From positions 3,499,501 through 3,563,500 of the forward strand of contig NZ_CP011058.1 in the NCBI RefSeq assembly GCF_000961095.1: a stretch of 64,000 bases of DNA. The letters run 5' to 3'. Numbering within the stretch: position 1 is the first letter of the stretch; every line of letters begins with the position of its first letter. The position numbers were made by a program, and so were the translations under genes. Shown in pieces: positions 1 through 8,609 of the stretch. Origin of the DNA: Paenibacillus beijingensis (GTDB taxonomy: Bacteria > Bacillota > Bacilli > Paenibacillales > Paenibacillaceae). The notes beneath the pieces were generated by a model, which ran no database searches, had not been told where the DNA came from, and saw nothing but the letters and a program-made list of their open reading frames with translations.

Positions 1-375
1 AAACGGAACATGGGGGTTATGCCCGCCGACGATATGGAATTCCCGGACGCCGGGGTGAATATGCTGCTCGATATACTCGATCATTTCCGCACCCGACAGC
101 GTGTAGGACCCTTCCTCTCCCTGATCCTTGCGGAAGCTGCAGAAGGCGCAGTGCGCTTCGCATACGTTCGTAAAGTACAGTGTCATCGTATCGATAAAAT
201 AAACCTTTTTGCCGTTTTTGCGCAGATTCACCTCATTGGCCATTTGGCCGATCGTCAGCAAATCGTCGGACTTGTACAGGAATACGCCTTCTTCCCGCGT
301 TATTCGCTCGCCATGCCGGACTTTTTCCATGATGTCCAGCATTTTCCGGTCTTCAGTCGGTAGTATGACGCTCAT
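1..375 (-). CDS. mqnE: Aminofutalosine synthase MqnE-type radical SAM enzyme, partial
   Basis: The 5' part (125 codons) of a radical SAM enzyme whose 3' end lies outside the window. The radical SAM cluster motif CEAHCAFC is visible, followed by GEEGSYTLS and EFHIVGGHNPHVPF, a signature of the MqnE/MqnC/CofH branch. MqnE joins a radical-derived adenosyl group to chorismate-derived 3-enolpyruvylbenzoate in the futalosine route to menaquinone, in the cytosol. The start at 375 is supported by AAGGAGGT seven bases upstream. It is transcribed divergently from erpA. MqnC is the main alternative, since only the N-terminal part is seen. Confidence 0.8.
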   Translation of the reverse strand, partial: MSVILPTEDRKMLDIMEKVRHGERITREEGVFLYKSDDLLTIGQMANEVNLRKNGKKVYFIDTMTLYFTNVCEAHCAFCSFRKDQGEEGSYTLSGAEMIEYIEQHIHPGVREFHIVGGHNPHVPF

Positions 376-585
376 GATGCAACCTCCTTATAGGTAATCA
401 AAAAACAGCTTCGATTCCGCCTGAATTTTTTCCAGGATTGTGAAAAAAAGAACTTGTTCGCTCCACAAAAACACGTCTTGTTTATTATAAACTGCATATA
501 CTAAAGCTTCAATGAGAAAAACTCGTATCGGAGTCATTCGAAGATGAGCGACCGCGTTTAGAGGTGAGCTCGGGGCAGCCATGCC

Positions 586-615
586 TTGAGCGATTTCGGC
601 TGTTTGGAGTATAAT
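586..615 (+). promoter_or_regulatory. Sigma-A-type promoter of erpA
   Basis: TTGAGC (586-591) and a perfect TATAAT (610-615) are separated by 18 bp, about 35 bp upstream of the erpA start codon. Nothing else in the mqnE-erpA gap explains them. Confidence 0.65.
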
Positions 616-649
616 GAAGAAACAGGAAGATGAAATGGAGGGATAACGC

Positions 650-1009
650 ATGATCGCAATCAGCGAATCGGCATCGGATAAAATTAAGGAAATGCTCGCC
701 TCAGAGGAAAGCGCGGATTTGTTCCTTCGTATCGGCGTGAAGGAGGGCGGCTGCAGCGGCTTCTCCTACGGTATGGGCTTCGACGACGAGCATCACGATA
801 ATGACAAAGAAATGGAAGTTCAAGGCCTGAAAGTGGTCGTCGACGGCGACAGCATCGTTTATTTGAACGGCCTCGAAATCGACTGGAAAGAATCCGCGAT
901 GGGCGGCGGTTTTACCATTCATAACCCGAACGCCACCGCAACGTGCGGGTGTGGCTCGAGCTTCCGCACGGCGGCTGCGGCCGGCAAGCCGAATCCGGAG
1001 CAGTGCTGA
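650..1009 (+). CDS. erpA: Iron-sulfur cluster insertion/assembly protein, HesB/IscA/ErpA type
   Basis: A 119-residue A-type carrier that delivers Fe-S clusters to apo-enzymes in the cytosol. The three cluster-ligand cysteines of the family are present: Cys35 in GGCSGFSYGM, and Cys99 and Cys101 in TCGCGSSF near the C-terminus. Length is typical. GGAGGG lies upstream of the ATG at 650. The gene appears monocistronic, with its own promoter and a strong hairpin downstream. ErpA and SufA-like paralogues cannot be told apart by sequence alone. The neighbouring radical SAM gene is a plausible but unproven client. Confidence 0.9.
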   Translation: MIAISESASDKIKEMLASEESADLFLRIGVKEGGCSGFSYGMGFDDEHHDNDKEMEVQGLKVVVDGDSIVYLNGLEIDWKESAMGGGFTIHNPNATATCGCGSSFRTAAAAGKPNPEQC

Positions 1010-1046
1010 TTAGAAAATCGGTCGAATAAAATTTGATTGTTAATTT

Positions 1047-1096
1047 ACCTCCTTAATGTGTGAATGTCGTACATTCATTATTTTGAGGAGGTTTTT
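1047..1096 (+). terminator. Rho-independent terminator after erpA
   Basis: Nested inverted repeat: outer arms ACCTCCT (1047-1053) and AGGAGGT (1086-1092), inner arms TGAATGT and ACATTCA around CGT, then a T run at 1092-1096. The 3' arm resembles a ribosome site but no reading frame follows it. Confidence 0.7.
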
Positions 1097-1228
1097 GTTT
1101 GCTTAAAGGTATTTGCCAAGCATTCCGGGATGTCTGCCGCTCAGTCGGGTGCTTTCTATTCCTGAAGTAACGGGAGTATACTTGTTAGAATGATAGATCA
1201 GTACAGCTAAATTGTGGAGGAGATTGCG

Positions 1229-1645
1229 TTGAAAAGAACTGTAGGTTTGATTGTTGCCGTAACAACGTTTTTTCTTCTTGTAACGAAATCGCTTTATGTA
1301 GAACGGATCGAACTCTACGTTATCATTGTTTCTCTTTCTCTTATTGCAATCGTTTTTAATCTAACCTCTAAACAATGGAAAAAGTCCGGAGAGATTGTAG
1401 CAAGCTCAGCCATTGTAGGATCTGTATTTTTCTGGGTATTTGCTTTGACCGATTTAATCGCAGACCATTTTATGTACTTTCTCCCGTCAGGAAATGAGGA
1501 TGGCCGGCCTTTACCATTAGTTTTGAAAATCCAGGAGTTCAGTGATGATTTATTTATTGCAAGCATTACAGCCTTGATACCGGCAGTTTTAATCTCTTTT
1601 CTGTCAACAACATTATTTGCGAAAGTTATTACGAAAAGAACATAG
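1229..1645 (+). CDS. Four-helix hypothetical membrane protein
   Basis: I do not recognise this family. The product of about 138 residues has four likely membrane segments (about residues 5-20, 29-46, 58-78 and 111-133), a lysine-rich cytoplasmic loop after the second, and a polar loop between the third and fourth. The TTG at 1229 is chosen because GGAGGA (1216-1221) sits eight bases upstream. A GTG at 1214 in the same frame would lie before that ribosome site. Base composition is more AT-rich than the neighbouring erpA. No partner genes suggest a role. Confidence 0.6.
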   Translation: MKRTVGLIVAVTTFFLLVTKSLYVERIELYVIIVSLSLIAIVFNLTSKQWKKSGEIVASSAIVGSVFFWVFALTDLIADHFMYFLPSGNEDGRPLPLVLKIQEFSDDLFIASITALIPAVLISFLSTTLFAKVITKRT

Positions 1646-1852
1646 GATTTGTTCCTCAACTTCCGTTAAGAGATATTTTACGAGGACTCTCACTCACCAA
1701 GAAGAATAAACCGAACATAAACCACGCCTACAATGATTTACGCTCAAGGAAGTTACCCCGAAAAACAGAATTCGGTATTAAAAGCGAGTCCGAGGAATAG
1801 CTGAACTCTCTACGCCGGTTCGTTTAAATTCATAAGTGAGGATGAATAAATC

Positions 1853-2896
1853 TTGTTGCTTGAAAAAAATCTGTCTCCGCGATTTGACCCGCTTGTTAAA
1901 CATGTTAAAAATCTTCATGATTTAAGAATGGCTTCCGCATCCGCACTAATGGTCATACATAACGATAAAATTGTTGCCGAAACGTATCACAGTTTTCTCT
2001 CCACCCTTCCGGGATCAAAGCCGGTGCAGCCGCAGTCGCAATTCAACGTTGCTTCGGTTCGCAAAAGTTTGATCGGCTTTTCAGTTGCTTGGGCCATGTA
2101 TAACGGGAGATTAGGTTCAATTGACGACCCCGTGCTCCAATATCTACCGAATCTCAATAAGGATGTAATGAAGGGAATTACTTTACGGCATCTGTTAACG
2201 CATACTCACGGGCTGAGAACGAACGAAAAAGATGAGCTGTACAACCATTTCACGGCCGGCAGCGGGTGGGACTACAGAGGCGAAAACATCCGGCTGTTAA
2301 CGGAAATCGTTCATCAGGTTACAGGCAAAACGGTCGCACAAATTTGCCGGGAGCACGTTTTTCTCCCTATGGGATTAACGGAGATTGGATGGAGAACTAA
2401 GCCGCACGATGATCTTGTGCAGGTTGTACACGATCCCGGCAGAGGAGCTTCCTCGGAATTGAAGATGAGTCCGGACGGGGATATGCCGAACTTGTTTGCT
2501 TCAACACGAAACCTCGCTTGCTGGGGGTATTTGCACCTTAAGAGGGGCTGCATCAACGGCAAGCAAATCGTTCCTGAACAAATCATCGACTGGATCACCG
2601 CCCTTCAAAGTCCCAAATTGCCCAGTTCCGATCTTCCTCAAAATGGTTTTTTGTGGCAAGTTAAAGATCGGCCAGCCAAGCAAAGCGAGATTGGTTCGCA
2701 GGTGCCACCCGGTTCCTATCAAATCCTTGGAGCTATGGAACAAGCGGTATTAGTAATTCCAACGCATAACATCGTTGTGGTCAGGCTGATGAATCGGCTC
2801 GGCAACCCGCCGGGCTATAATTACTTGGAAAGCATTCGCTCTTTCGGCGACTGTGTGATGCAATGCTTGCATACTGATGCTGACTCGAAGCTTTGA
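1853..2896 (+). CDS. Beta-lactamase-fold serine hydrolase
   Basis: 347 residues of the beta-lactamase/penicillin-binding-protein-like class C family (Pfam Beta-lactamase). The nucleophile motif SxxK is SVRK within NVASVRKSL, and the conserved LRHLLTHTHGL follows it. A YxN-like tyrosine may be the WDYRGEN segment. No signal peptide is visible, so the enzyme is probably cytosolic, which fits an esterase or peptidase rather than an antibiotic-degrading enzyme. The start is TTG at 1853 with GTGAGGA about ten bases upstream. Substrate cannot be inferred. Confidence 0.75.
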   Translation: MLLEKNLSPRFDPLVKHVKNLHDLRMASASALMVIHNDKIVAETYHSFLSTLPGSKPVQPQSQFNVASVRKSLIGFSVAWAMYNGRLGSIDDPVLQYLPNLNKDVMKGITLRHLLTHTHGLRTNEKDELYNHFTAGSGWDYRGENIRLLTEIVHQVTGKTVAQICREHVFLPMGLTEIGWRTKPHDDLVQVVHDPGRGASSELKMSPDGDMPNLFASTRNLACWGYLHLKRGCINGKQIVPEQIIDWITALQSPKLPSSDLPQNGFLWQVKDRPAKQSEIGSQVPPGSYQILGAMEQAVLVIPTHNIVVVRLMNRLGNPPGYNYLESIRSFGDCVMQCLHTDADSKL

Positions 2897-3006
2897 CGCA
2901 GATTGCGATTGGGAAACGATACTAGAAAAGCAACATTTATTCCAATATATGTTACAGTATTATTGGATACAAACTGATGGCTTTTCAACGTGATGGAGGG
3001 GTAAAT

Positions 3007-3696
3007 ATGTTGCCAAAGAAAAAGATGATTATTATTGGGGCTTCAATTGTTTTTCTACTAGGTAATGCTGTTGGGGCTATGGCATCTTCAAAATTCAAAG
3101 AGATTAAGGCTATTTTAAATCCATCGTTAAATGTTGAATTTAATGGAGAACAGCTTGCACCAATGAAGGCTATTAACTATGAAGGAACAACTTATCTGCC
3201 AATACGAAATATTTCGGAGATAGCCGCACTGGACAGTAGAATTGAATTCGACAGCAAGAAAAACAAGCTGATCATTGGTGGGCCAATGTACCTCAATCTC
3301 TATTCCCAAAATAGCGATGGTTTTTATCAGATGATTGTTAACGGTAACTGGCATCCGTCAATAATTACGCCGAACAGAAAAATTTACAGTAATTATTATA
3401 TGGGAGTTGACTTCTTTCTTGAGACCGAAGCAAGCGATAGTTTAGATGAATACTACAAGTCTATAGTAAATGACCAGTCTTCAGGTATAAAAATTACAAG
3501 TGAAACAGATACGGAAATATTCAAGCAACAGGCAAAAGAAGCCACTTTTGAATCATCGGATTCAATTGGAAAGTTGGCAATAATCCAAAACGGTAATGAT
3601 TTTATTATCATTCGCTTTTTTGTAGATAAGACAAGGTTCAAACAATCTGACTTTAAAGAGTACGATAAGATGTTGAAAAGTTTTAATATTCAATAG
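3007..3696 (+). CDS. Secreted protein with copper-amine-oxidase-type N-terminal (stalk) domain
   Basis: About 229 residues. A signal-peptide-like segment (MLPKKK, hydrophobic core, AMAS) is followed by a stalk-like domain with the typical order VEFNGEQL, YEGTTYLPIRNISE and KKNKLIIG, which in Paenibacillaceae is often a surface module without catalytic role. The C-terminal half is unassigned. The ATG at 3007 is preferred because GGAGGGG precedes it; the ATG at 2977 lacks a ribosome site. AT-rich codon use differs from the downstream two-component genes. Confidence 0.65.
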   Translation: MLPKKKMIIIGASIVFLLGNAVGAMASSKFKEIKAILNPSLNVEFNGEQLAPMKAINYEGTTYLPIRNISEIAALDSRIEFDSKKNKLIIGGPMYLNLYSQNSDGFYQMIVNGNWHPSIITPNRKIYSNYYMGVDFFLETEASDSLDEYYKSIVNDQSSGIKITSETDTEIFKQQAKEATFESSDSIGKLAIIQNGNDFIIIRFFVDKTRFKQSDFKEYDKMLKSFNIQ

Positions 3697-3737
3697 CACA
3701 CTGTTAAAGCAACAGGGACTGATGGAGATGTCTATAA

Positions 3738-4409
3738 ATGAAACGAATTTTATATATCGAAGACGAAGCGGAAATCGGCGAGTGGGTGAAATCGGACCTT
3801 GAACGACGCGGTTACAGCGTCCGGTGGCTCACTTCCGGCCAAGGGGCGACCGAAGAGGTGAAGCAGGCCGATCTTGTTGTGCTTGATGTGATGCTGCCGG
3901 GACTGGACGGCTACTCAGTCGGGCAAAGGCTGAAGCGGGAGGCGCCGCAAGTGCCGATTCTGATGCTGTCCGCATTGTCCTCAGTGGAGGACAAGCTGCA
4001 GGGCCTCAGCTTTGCGGACGACTATATGACGAAGCCGTTCCACCCGGACGAGCTGGCGGCGCGTCTGGAGGTGCTGCAGCGGAGGTTCGGGCAGTCGATC
4101 GGCAGTGAAGTGAGACTCGGTCACATTACCGTCCGGCTTGAACAGCAATCCGTCATGGATAGCCGGACGGGGGACGAAATTCCGCTGACGGCCAAACAGC
4201 TGCAAATTTTGCTTTTTTTCCTGAAGCATTCGAATCAGATCATGACGAAGGAGCAGATCTACGAGTCGATCTGGGGAGAGCCTTACATGGAAGGCGATAA
4301 GACGGTAATGGTCCATATCCGTTACTTGCGCGAAAAAATCGAAATCAATCCGAGCGAACCGGCGATCATCGAGACGATTCGCGGCATCGGTTACCGGGTG
4401 AAATTATGA
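3738..4409 (+). CDS. OmpR-family response regulator
   Basis: 223-residue two-domain regulator. The receiver has acidic residues IEDE, the phosphoacceptor Asp in LVVLDVMLPG, and the conserved Lys in MTKPF; the C-terminal winged helix ends with the usual TIRGIGYRVKL. It should be phosphorylated by the overlapping kinase and control the exporter genes that follow. A run of three exporter genes after a regulator/kinase pair is the usual layout of lantibiotic or bacitracin self-protection modules. No operator was identified. Confidence 0.9.
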   Translation: MKRILYIEDEAEIGEWVKSDLERRGYSVRWLTSGQGATEEVKQADLVVLDVMLPGLDGYSVGQRLKREAPQVPILMLSALSSVEDKLQGLSFADDYMTKPFHPDELAARLEVLQRRFGQSIGSEVRLGHITVRLEQQSVMDSRTGDEIPLTAKQLQILLFFLKHSNQIMTKEQIYESIWGEPYMEGDKTVMVHIRYLREKIEINPSEPAIIETIRGIGYRVKL

Positions 4410-5770
4410 GATTCAAGCTTCGCAATTCGCTTCTTTCCAAATATTTGCTGATCATTTTGTCCGCACTGGTGCTGCTGCCGCTGACTTTTCCTTTCGTGTC
4501 GCTGTTGTTTTTCCTGTCCATGCAGGTGATGAATAGCGATATCTTCGATGACTACCGATATCAGAACGGAGCCGCTTTGGAAAAAAGGTGGCACGAGGAA
4601 GCAAAGAAGCTCGGCGGAGCGTCCGCTGAAGTTATCGACAGAGCGCTTCGGCGGTTGCAGACGGCTTACCCGGAAGCCGGAATGTTCTGGGTCGACCAGT
4701 CAGGCACGACCAGGCTGCAGCTGCCGGACAATTCGTCGCTGCCGGACGTTTGGTCAGCCGCGTATACCGTTCAATTTATGAAGGAACGGATAAACGGCGA
4801 TCCATTTACGATTGTTGCCTTTATCGGGGAAACGAGAGATGAAGGGTTCATCGTGTTTGAAGTTCCGCGAGAAATGATGCAGGCTCCCGTTCAGCGAGTG
4901 CCGGATACCGCTTTTATTGCCGGCACGCTGCTTATTTTGGCCGGATTTCTTTTGATCTCCTTTTTCTTTTTTTATCGGATCAGGAGGAGGCTTGTCCGTC
5001 TGCAAACGGCGATGACCGGTGCTCCCGGGCGGGCCATTCCGGACATGATCGAGGTGCAGAACGAAGACGAGATCGGAAGGCTGGAAGCGACGTTTAACGA
5101 AATGGTGCGAAAACTCGATGACAGCCGGGTGCGGGAATCGAAGGAGGAGGCGCTGCGCCGCGATTTGATCGCGAAGCTTTCGCATGACCTCCGCACCCCG
5201 CTTACGACGATTCGCGGCCATGCGTTCAGCTTGAGAAACGAGGAATTGTCCGACCGGGGAATGGAATCCACGCTTCTCATTGAACGGAAAATCGACTACC
5301 TGAGCCGGTTGATTGACAATCTGTTCTCGTATTCGCTGCTTTCCGCCGGCAAGTATCCTTATCAGCCGCAAGAAATCGAAATCGTGCGCACCGTACGGTC
5401 GCTGTTTGCCGGCTGGTACCCCGTTTTTGAACAAGAAGGGTTTACAATCGAACTGGATCTTGCGGAAACGGCCGTTTATTGGCAGGTCGATCCGGCGTGG
5501 CTGGAGCGGGTGCTGGACAATTATGTGCAAAATGTGCTCCGTCATGCGAAATCGGGCCGGTACATCGGAATGCAAGTCACGAAGGAGCGCGGAGGAACCA
5601 TTATCATTACGGACCATGGCCCGGGCATGGAAACGGAATCGGCTGAGAAGGGGGCGGGACTCGGACTGTCCATCATTTCATTGATGCTGAAGGAAATGAA
5701 GCTGCAAAGCGCGACCGACAGCAAACCCGGAGAGACTATTGTACGCCTGTCGCCTAAAGCCGGCGGATGA
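4406..5770 (+). CDS. Membrane sensor histidine kinase with HAMP domain
   Basis: 454 residues, overlapping the regulator by 4 bp (ATGA). Two membrane helices (about 10-37 and 168-190) flank a roughly 130-residue extracellular sensing region, then HAMP, the H box KLSHDLRTPLTTIRGH, the N box NYVQNVLRHA, and the ATP-lid motifs DHGPGM and GAGLGLSII. It would autophosphorylate on the H-box histidine and pass phosphate to the regulator at 3738. The large extracellular loop differs from the loop-less BceS-type kinase at 14.2 kb, so the two modules sense by different means. The last codons belong to a degenerate tandem repeat that continues past the stop. Confidence 0.9.
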   Translation: MRFKLRNSLLSKYLLIILSALVLLPLTFPFVSLLFFLSMQVMNSDIFDDYRYQNGAALEKRWHEEAKKLGGASAEVIDRALRRLQTAYPEAGMFWVDQSGTTRLQLPDNSSLPDVWSAAYTVQFMKERINGDPFTIVAFIGETRDEGFIVFEVPREMMQAPVQRVPDTAFIAGTLLILAGFLLISFFFFYRIRRRLVRLQTAMTGAPGRAIPDMIEVQNEDEIGRLEATFNEMVRKLDDSRVRESKEEALRRDLIAKLSHDLRTPLTTIRGHAFSLRNEELSDRGMESTLLIERKIDYLSRLIDNLFSYSLLSAGKYPYQPQEIEIVRTVRSLFAGWYPVFEQEGFTIELDLAETAVYWQVDPAWLERVLDNYVQNVLRHAKSGRYIGMQVTKERGGTIIITDHGPGMETESAEKGAGLGLSIISLMLKEMKLQSATDSKPGETIVRLSPKAGG

Positions 5771-5880
5771 AACGATTCGTTCGCCTGTCGCCTAAAACCG
5801 GCGCATGGAACGGTCGTCCTAGCGCTAAAGCTGACGCATGAGACAGTCATACGCCAATCGCCCAAAGTCGGCGCGTTATG
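5744..5880 (+). repeat. Degenerate tandem copies of the kinase 3' end
   Basis: The sequence encoding the kinase C-terminus (RLSPKAGG) recurs about 38 bp later (5744 and 5782 share CGCCTGTCGCCTAAA) and twice more in weaker form near 5815 and 5852, each with a CTAAAG or CCAAAG core. The last copy merges into the 5' arm of the terminator. The copies lie outside any reading frame. Confidence 0.6.
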
Positions 5881-5913
5881 AGTTCGCGGACTCATAAATG
5901 CGCCGGCTTTTTT
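5867..5913 (+). terminator. Rho-independent terminator between kinase and exporter genes
   Basis: GTCGGCGC (5867-5874) pairs with GCGCCGGC (5900-5907), with an inner TATGAGT/ACTCATA stem, followed by a T run. It separates the regulator/kinase genes from the exporter, which therefore probably has its own promoter in the following 80 bp. Confidence 0.75.
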
Positions 5914-5995
5914 GCTTTTTTAAACGGATTTTAAACGGGACGGTACTTCGGATTTAACCTTGCGGGTGTACGATAGTTTGCGAGGTGATGAAAGA

Positions 5996-6910
5996 ATGAA
6001 CGAATGGATATTGCAGACGGACAGATTGACGAAAAAATTGGGCGGAAAAGCGGTCGTGAGCGATGTTGACGTCCGGATCGAAAGAGGGGATATTTACGGC
6101 TTTCTCGGACCGAACGGCGCGGGCAAAACAACGACGATCCGCATGCTGCTCGGTCTGGCCAAGCCGACCCAAGGAAATATCCGGATTTTCGGAAAGGATC
6201 TGCGCAAAGAACGAATGGCGATTTTGCGCAAGGTCGGCTCGCTTGTCGAGTATCCTTCCTATTACGGCCATTTGAACGCATGGGAAAATTTAGAGGTTGT
6301 CCGGCGGCTGCTGGATGTCCCGCGAGCCCGGATCGGCGAAGTGCTGGACATTGTGCGGCTGACGGCGGAAGCGAAACGTCCGGTAAAAGGCTTCTCGCTT
6401 GGCATGAAACAGCGGCTCGGAATCGCAACGGCGCTGCTCGGGCAGCCGGAGCTGCTTATTTTGGACGAGCCGACCAACGGACTCGATCCGGCGGGAATTC
6501 TCGAAATTCGCGAACTGATCAAGAGTTTGCCGAAGGAGCAGGGCGTTACGGTGCTGGTATCGAGCCACCTGTTGTCGGAAATCGAACAAATGGCGACGAG
6601 AGTCGGCATTATTACAAAAGGCCGCATGATTTTCCAGGATTCCATCCGGGCGCTGCAGGAGAAAGCGCAGACGAAAATCCGGCTTCGGGTGAGCGATCCG
6701 GAAACGGCATGGAAGCTGCTGCTGGCGGGCGGTTATGAGGCCGATTGGAACCGCAGCGAACTGACGGTGAGCAGCGATACCGACGAAACGATTGCCGATA
6801 TGGTCGCAAGACTGGTCCGGAACGACTTTGACGTCTATCGGGTTGAACAGGAGGAGGCTTCGCTTGAGCGCATTTTCCTGGAGATGACCGGCGGGGAGGG
6901 AAGCTTGTGA
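5996..6910 (+). CDS. ABC transporter ATPase, bacitracin/lantibiotic export type
   Basis: 304-residue ATPase with Walker A GPNGAGKT, signature FSLGMKQRLG and Walker B LLILDEPTNGLDP. The BcrA/LanF-like order and C-terminal extension of about 80 residues fit peptide-antibiotic export or immunity transporters. It would power the two permeases that follow, with overlapping or near-contiguous starts. The ATG at 5996 is chosen because GAGGTGA precedes it by seven bases; an upstream ATG at 5960 has no ribosome site. Substrate is inferred from context only. Confidence 0.85.
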   Translation: MNEWILQTDRLTKKLGGKAVVSDVDVRIERGDIYGFLGPNGAGKTTTIRMLLGLAKPTQGNIRIFGKDLRKERMAILRKVGSLVEYPSYYGHLNAWENLEVVRRLLDVPRARIGEVLDIVRLTAEAKRPVKGFSLGMKQRLGIATALLGQPELLILDEPTNGLDPAGILEIRELIKSLPKEQGVTVLVSSHLLSEIEQMATRVGIITKGRMIFQDSIRALQEKAQTKIRLRVSDPETAWKLLLAGGYEADWNRSELTVSSDTDETIADMVARLVRNDFDVYRVEQEEASLERIFLEMTGGEGSL

Positions 6911-7623
6911 TCGTGCGCGTCCTTTCCGCGGAGATGCTGAAAATCCGCAAAAAGATGATCTGGTTTCTGACCGTACTGGGACCGCTTGGCGTAGTCGGCT
7001 TGCAAGCGGTGAATTTCGGCCTCCGCTACGACTACTTGACGAAGCAGTATGCGGCCGATCTATGGGGCGGCTTGTTATGGAATGTGGGCATGCTGATGGT
7101 GCCGACGCTGTTCATCGGGCTGGCGATCATCGCTTCGATGACGGCGGGAATCGAACACCAGACAAATTCCTGGAAACAGATTTTAGCGCTGCCGGTCAAA
7201 AAATCTCAGGTGTTCATCGGCAAATTTCTGCTGTCGGCGCTGCTGCTCTTTTGTTCGTCCACGCTGCTGGCGGCCGGAACGGTCGCACTCGGTTTCGCCC
7301 TTCGCTTTCCTGCGGCGGACATCCCTTATCGCGAGCTGCTTGAAATGGCTTACTATCCATATTTGGCGATTGTGCCGTTTATCGCGCTGCAGGTGTGGCT
7401 TTCCGTTACGATGCACAACCAGGCGATTGCGCTGACCATCGGAATTGCGGGCACCGTCTTTTCCTTGTTCTCCACCCGCTTCGACGACTGGATGCCTTAT
7501 AAATGGCCTTATTTGCAAAATGCGGCGGATAACCCGCTTTATTCCGCGGCACTCGGGATCGTCTTCGGCGTTGTTGTGCTGTATGCCGGGGTAATCGAGT
7601 TTGTACGAAAGGATGTGAAATAA
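6907..7623 (+). CDS. ABC-2-type permease, lantibiotic immunity (EpiE/MutE-like)
   Basis: 238 residues with six predicted membrane helices and an N-terminal amphipathic stretch (SAEMLKIRKK) typical of LanE/LanG-type permeases. It starts with GTG overlapping the ATPase stop by 4 bp. With the next gene it forms the probable heterodimeric membrane part of the exporter. The conserved cytoplasmic segment LALPVKKSQVFIGKF recurs as LALPVTRSQVFLVKF in the neighbour, which shows that the two are paralogues. Confidence 0.8.
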   Translation: MIVRVLSAEMLKIRKKMIWFLTVLGPLGVVGLQAVNFGLRYDYLTKQYAADLWGGLLWNVGMLMVPTLFIGLAIIASMTAGIEHQTNSWKQILALPVKKSQVFIGKFLLSALLLFCSSTLLAAGTVALGFALRFPAADIPYRELLEMAYYPYLAIVPFIALQVWLSVTMHNQAIALTIGIAGTVFSLFSTRFDDWMPYKWPYLQNAADNPLYSAALGIVFGVVVLYAGVIEFVRKDVK

Positions 7624-7625
7624 AG

Positions 7626-8354
7626 ATGGTGGCGATGATTCGTTCCGAATGGTTAAAGCTGCGCAAAACGGTGATCTGGATGCTGGCTGCCGTCAGTCCG
7701 ATATTGGCGGCGGTAATCGGCGTTCTTGACGTCGATCGAACTCAGGATTCCTCAGCTTGGGTTTACGCGCTTTCGATGATGTCCGTCCTGCACGCGATGC
7801 TGTTTCTGCCGCTGCTGACCGGCGTCTATGCGGCGCTCGTTTGCCGATATGAACATATAGGAGGCGGCTGGAAAATGATGCTCGCGCTTCCGGTAACGCG
7901 CAGCCAGGTGTTTCTGGTCAAATTCGGGTTTGTTGTACTGCTGCTTGCGGTCACGCAAATTATTTTTCTTGCCGCTTTGCTGCTGATCGGTCTGGCGCTC
8001 GGGTTTGCCTTTCCGATCCCGTGGGCGGAGCTGCTTCGTTCGGTAGCGGGAGGCCTGCTGGCCTGTCTGCCGTTGGCCGCTCTGCAGCTCGGCGTGTCGA
8101 CGGCCTGGTCGAGCTTCGGCGCGCCACTCGCCGTTAATGTCATTTTTACGCTGCCTAACCTGCTCATTGTAAACTCGGAAGATTACGCCCCTTACTACCC
8201 TTGGGCGCAGCCGATGCTTGCGATGGTGCCCGGCGGTCCGGATTCGTATGGCGCCTTCAACGTGTCTGCGGAATCGTTATTCGGCATCATTTTGGGCGGA
8301 TTTGTGCTGTTTATCGTGTCCGGCCTGCTCTATTTCTCGAAGAAAGCGATTTGA
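7626..8354 (+). CDS. ABC-2-type permease, second subunit
   Basis: 242 residues, six predicted membrane helices, paralogous to the preceding permease (shared SEWLKLRK and LALPVTRSQVFL segments). Two bases separate the genes, so they are translationally coupled. The pair plus the ATPase match the LanFEG organisation that expels lantibiotics from the membrane. There is no lantibiotic precursor or modification gene nearby, so this is more likely resistance than self-immunity. Confidence 0.8.
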   Translation: MVAMIRSEWLKLRKTVIWMLAAVSPILAAVIGVLDVDRTQDSSAWVYALSMMSVLHAMLFLPLLTGVYAALVCRYEHIGGGWKMMLALPVTRSQVFLVKFGFVVLLLAVTQIIFLAALLLIGLALGFAFPIPWAELLRSVAGGLLACLPLAALQLGVSTAWSSFGAPLAVNVIFTLPNLLIVNSEDYAPYYPWAQPMLAMVPGGPDSYGAFNVSAESLFGIILGGFVLFIVSGLLYFSKKAI

Positions 8355-8493
8355 ACACAGCGCCTTGGGGTCCGAAAGGTGCATGGTTCGTAAGAGAAGT
8401 GAAGACAATAATAGGTCCGAGGGTTGCGGCTGCAAGTATAGTCAGGTAAAATAATGGCAGCGATTATTCCCGGTACAAAATATAGACCGATTC

Positions 8494-8529
8494 AACTCCC
8501 TTGTTCTCCGTCCGAGATACGAGGGAGTT
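8494..8529 (+). terminator. Hairpin between exporter and cyclase genes
   Basis: AACTCCCT (8494-8501) pairs with AGGGAGTT (8522-8529). The following T tract is short and interrupted, so termination is likely but not certain. It ends about 80 bp before the cyclase start. Confidence 0.4.
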
Positions 8530-8609
8530 CTTTCGTTGCCATGAACAGACCGGATAACGACAAGGGACTCTCCGACGTGGAACTTCTCAGGTGAGATGGT
8601 GGCGCAGTG

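Noticed and set aside
388..651. Minus-strand frame between mqnE and erpA
   Set aside because: No ribosome site, odd composition, and it covers a clear promoter on the other strand.
8440..8600. c-di-GMP riboswitch before the diguanylate cyclase
   Set aside because: No GEMM-like conserved core was seen; only a simple hairpin.
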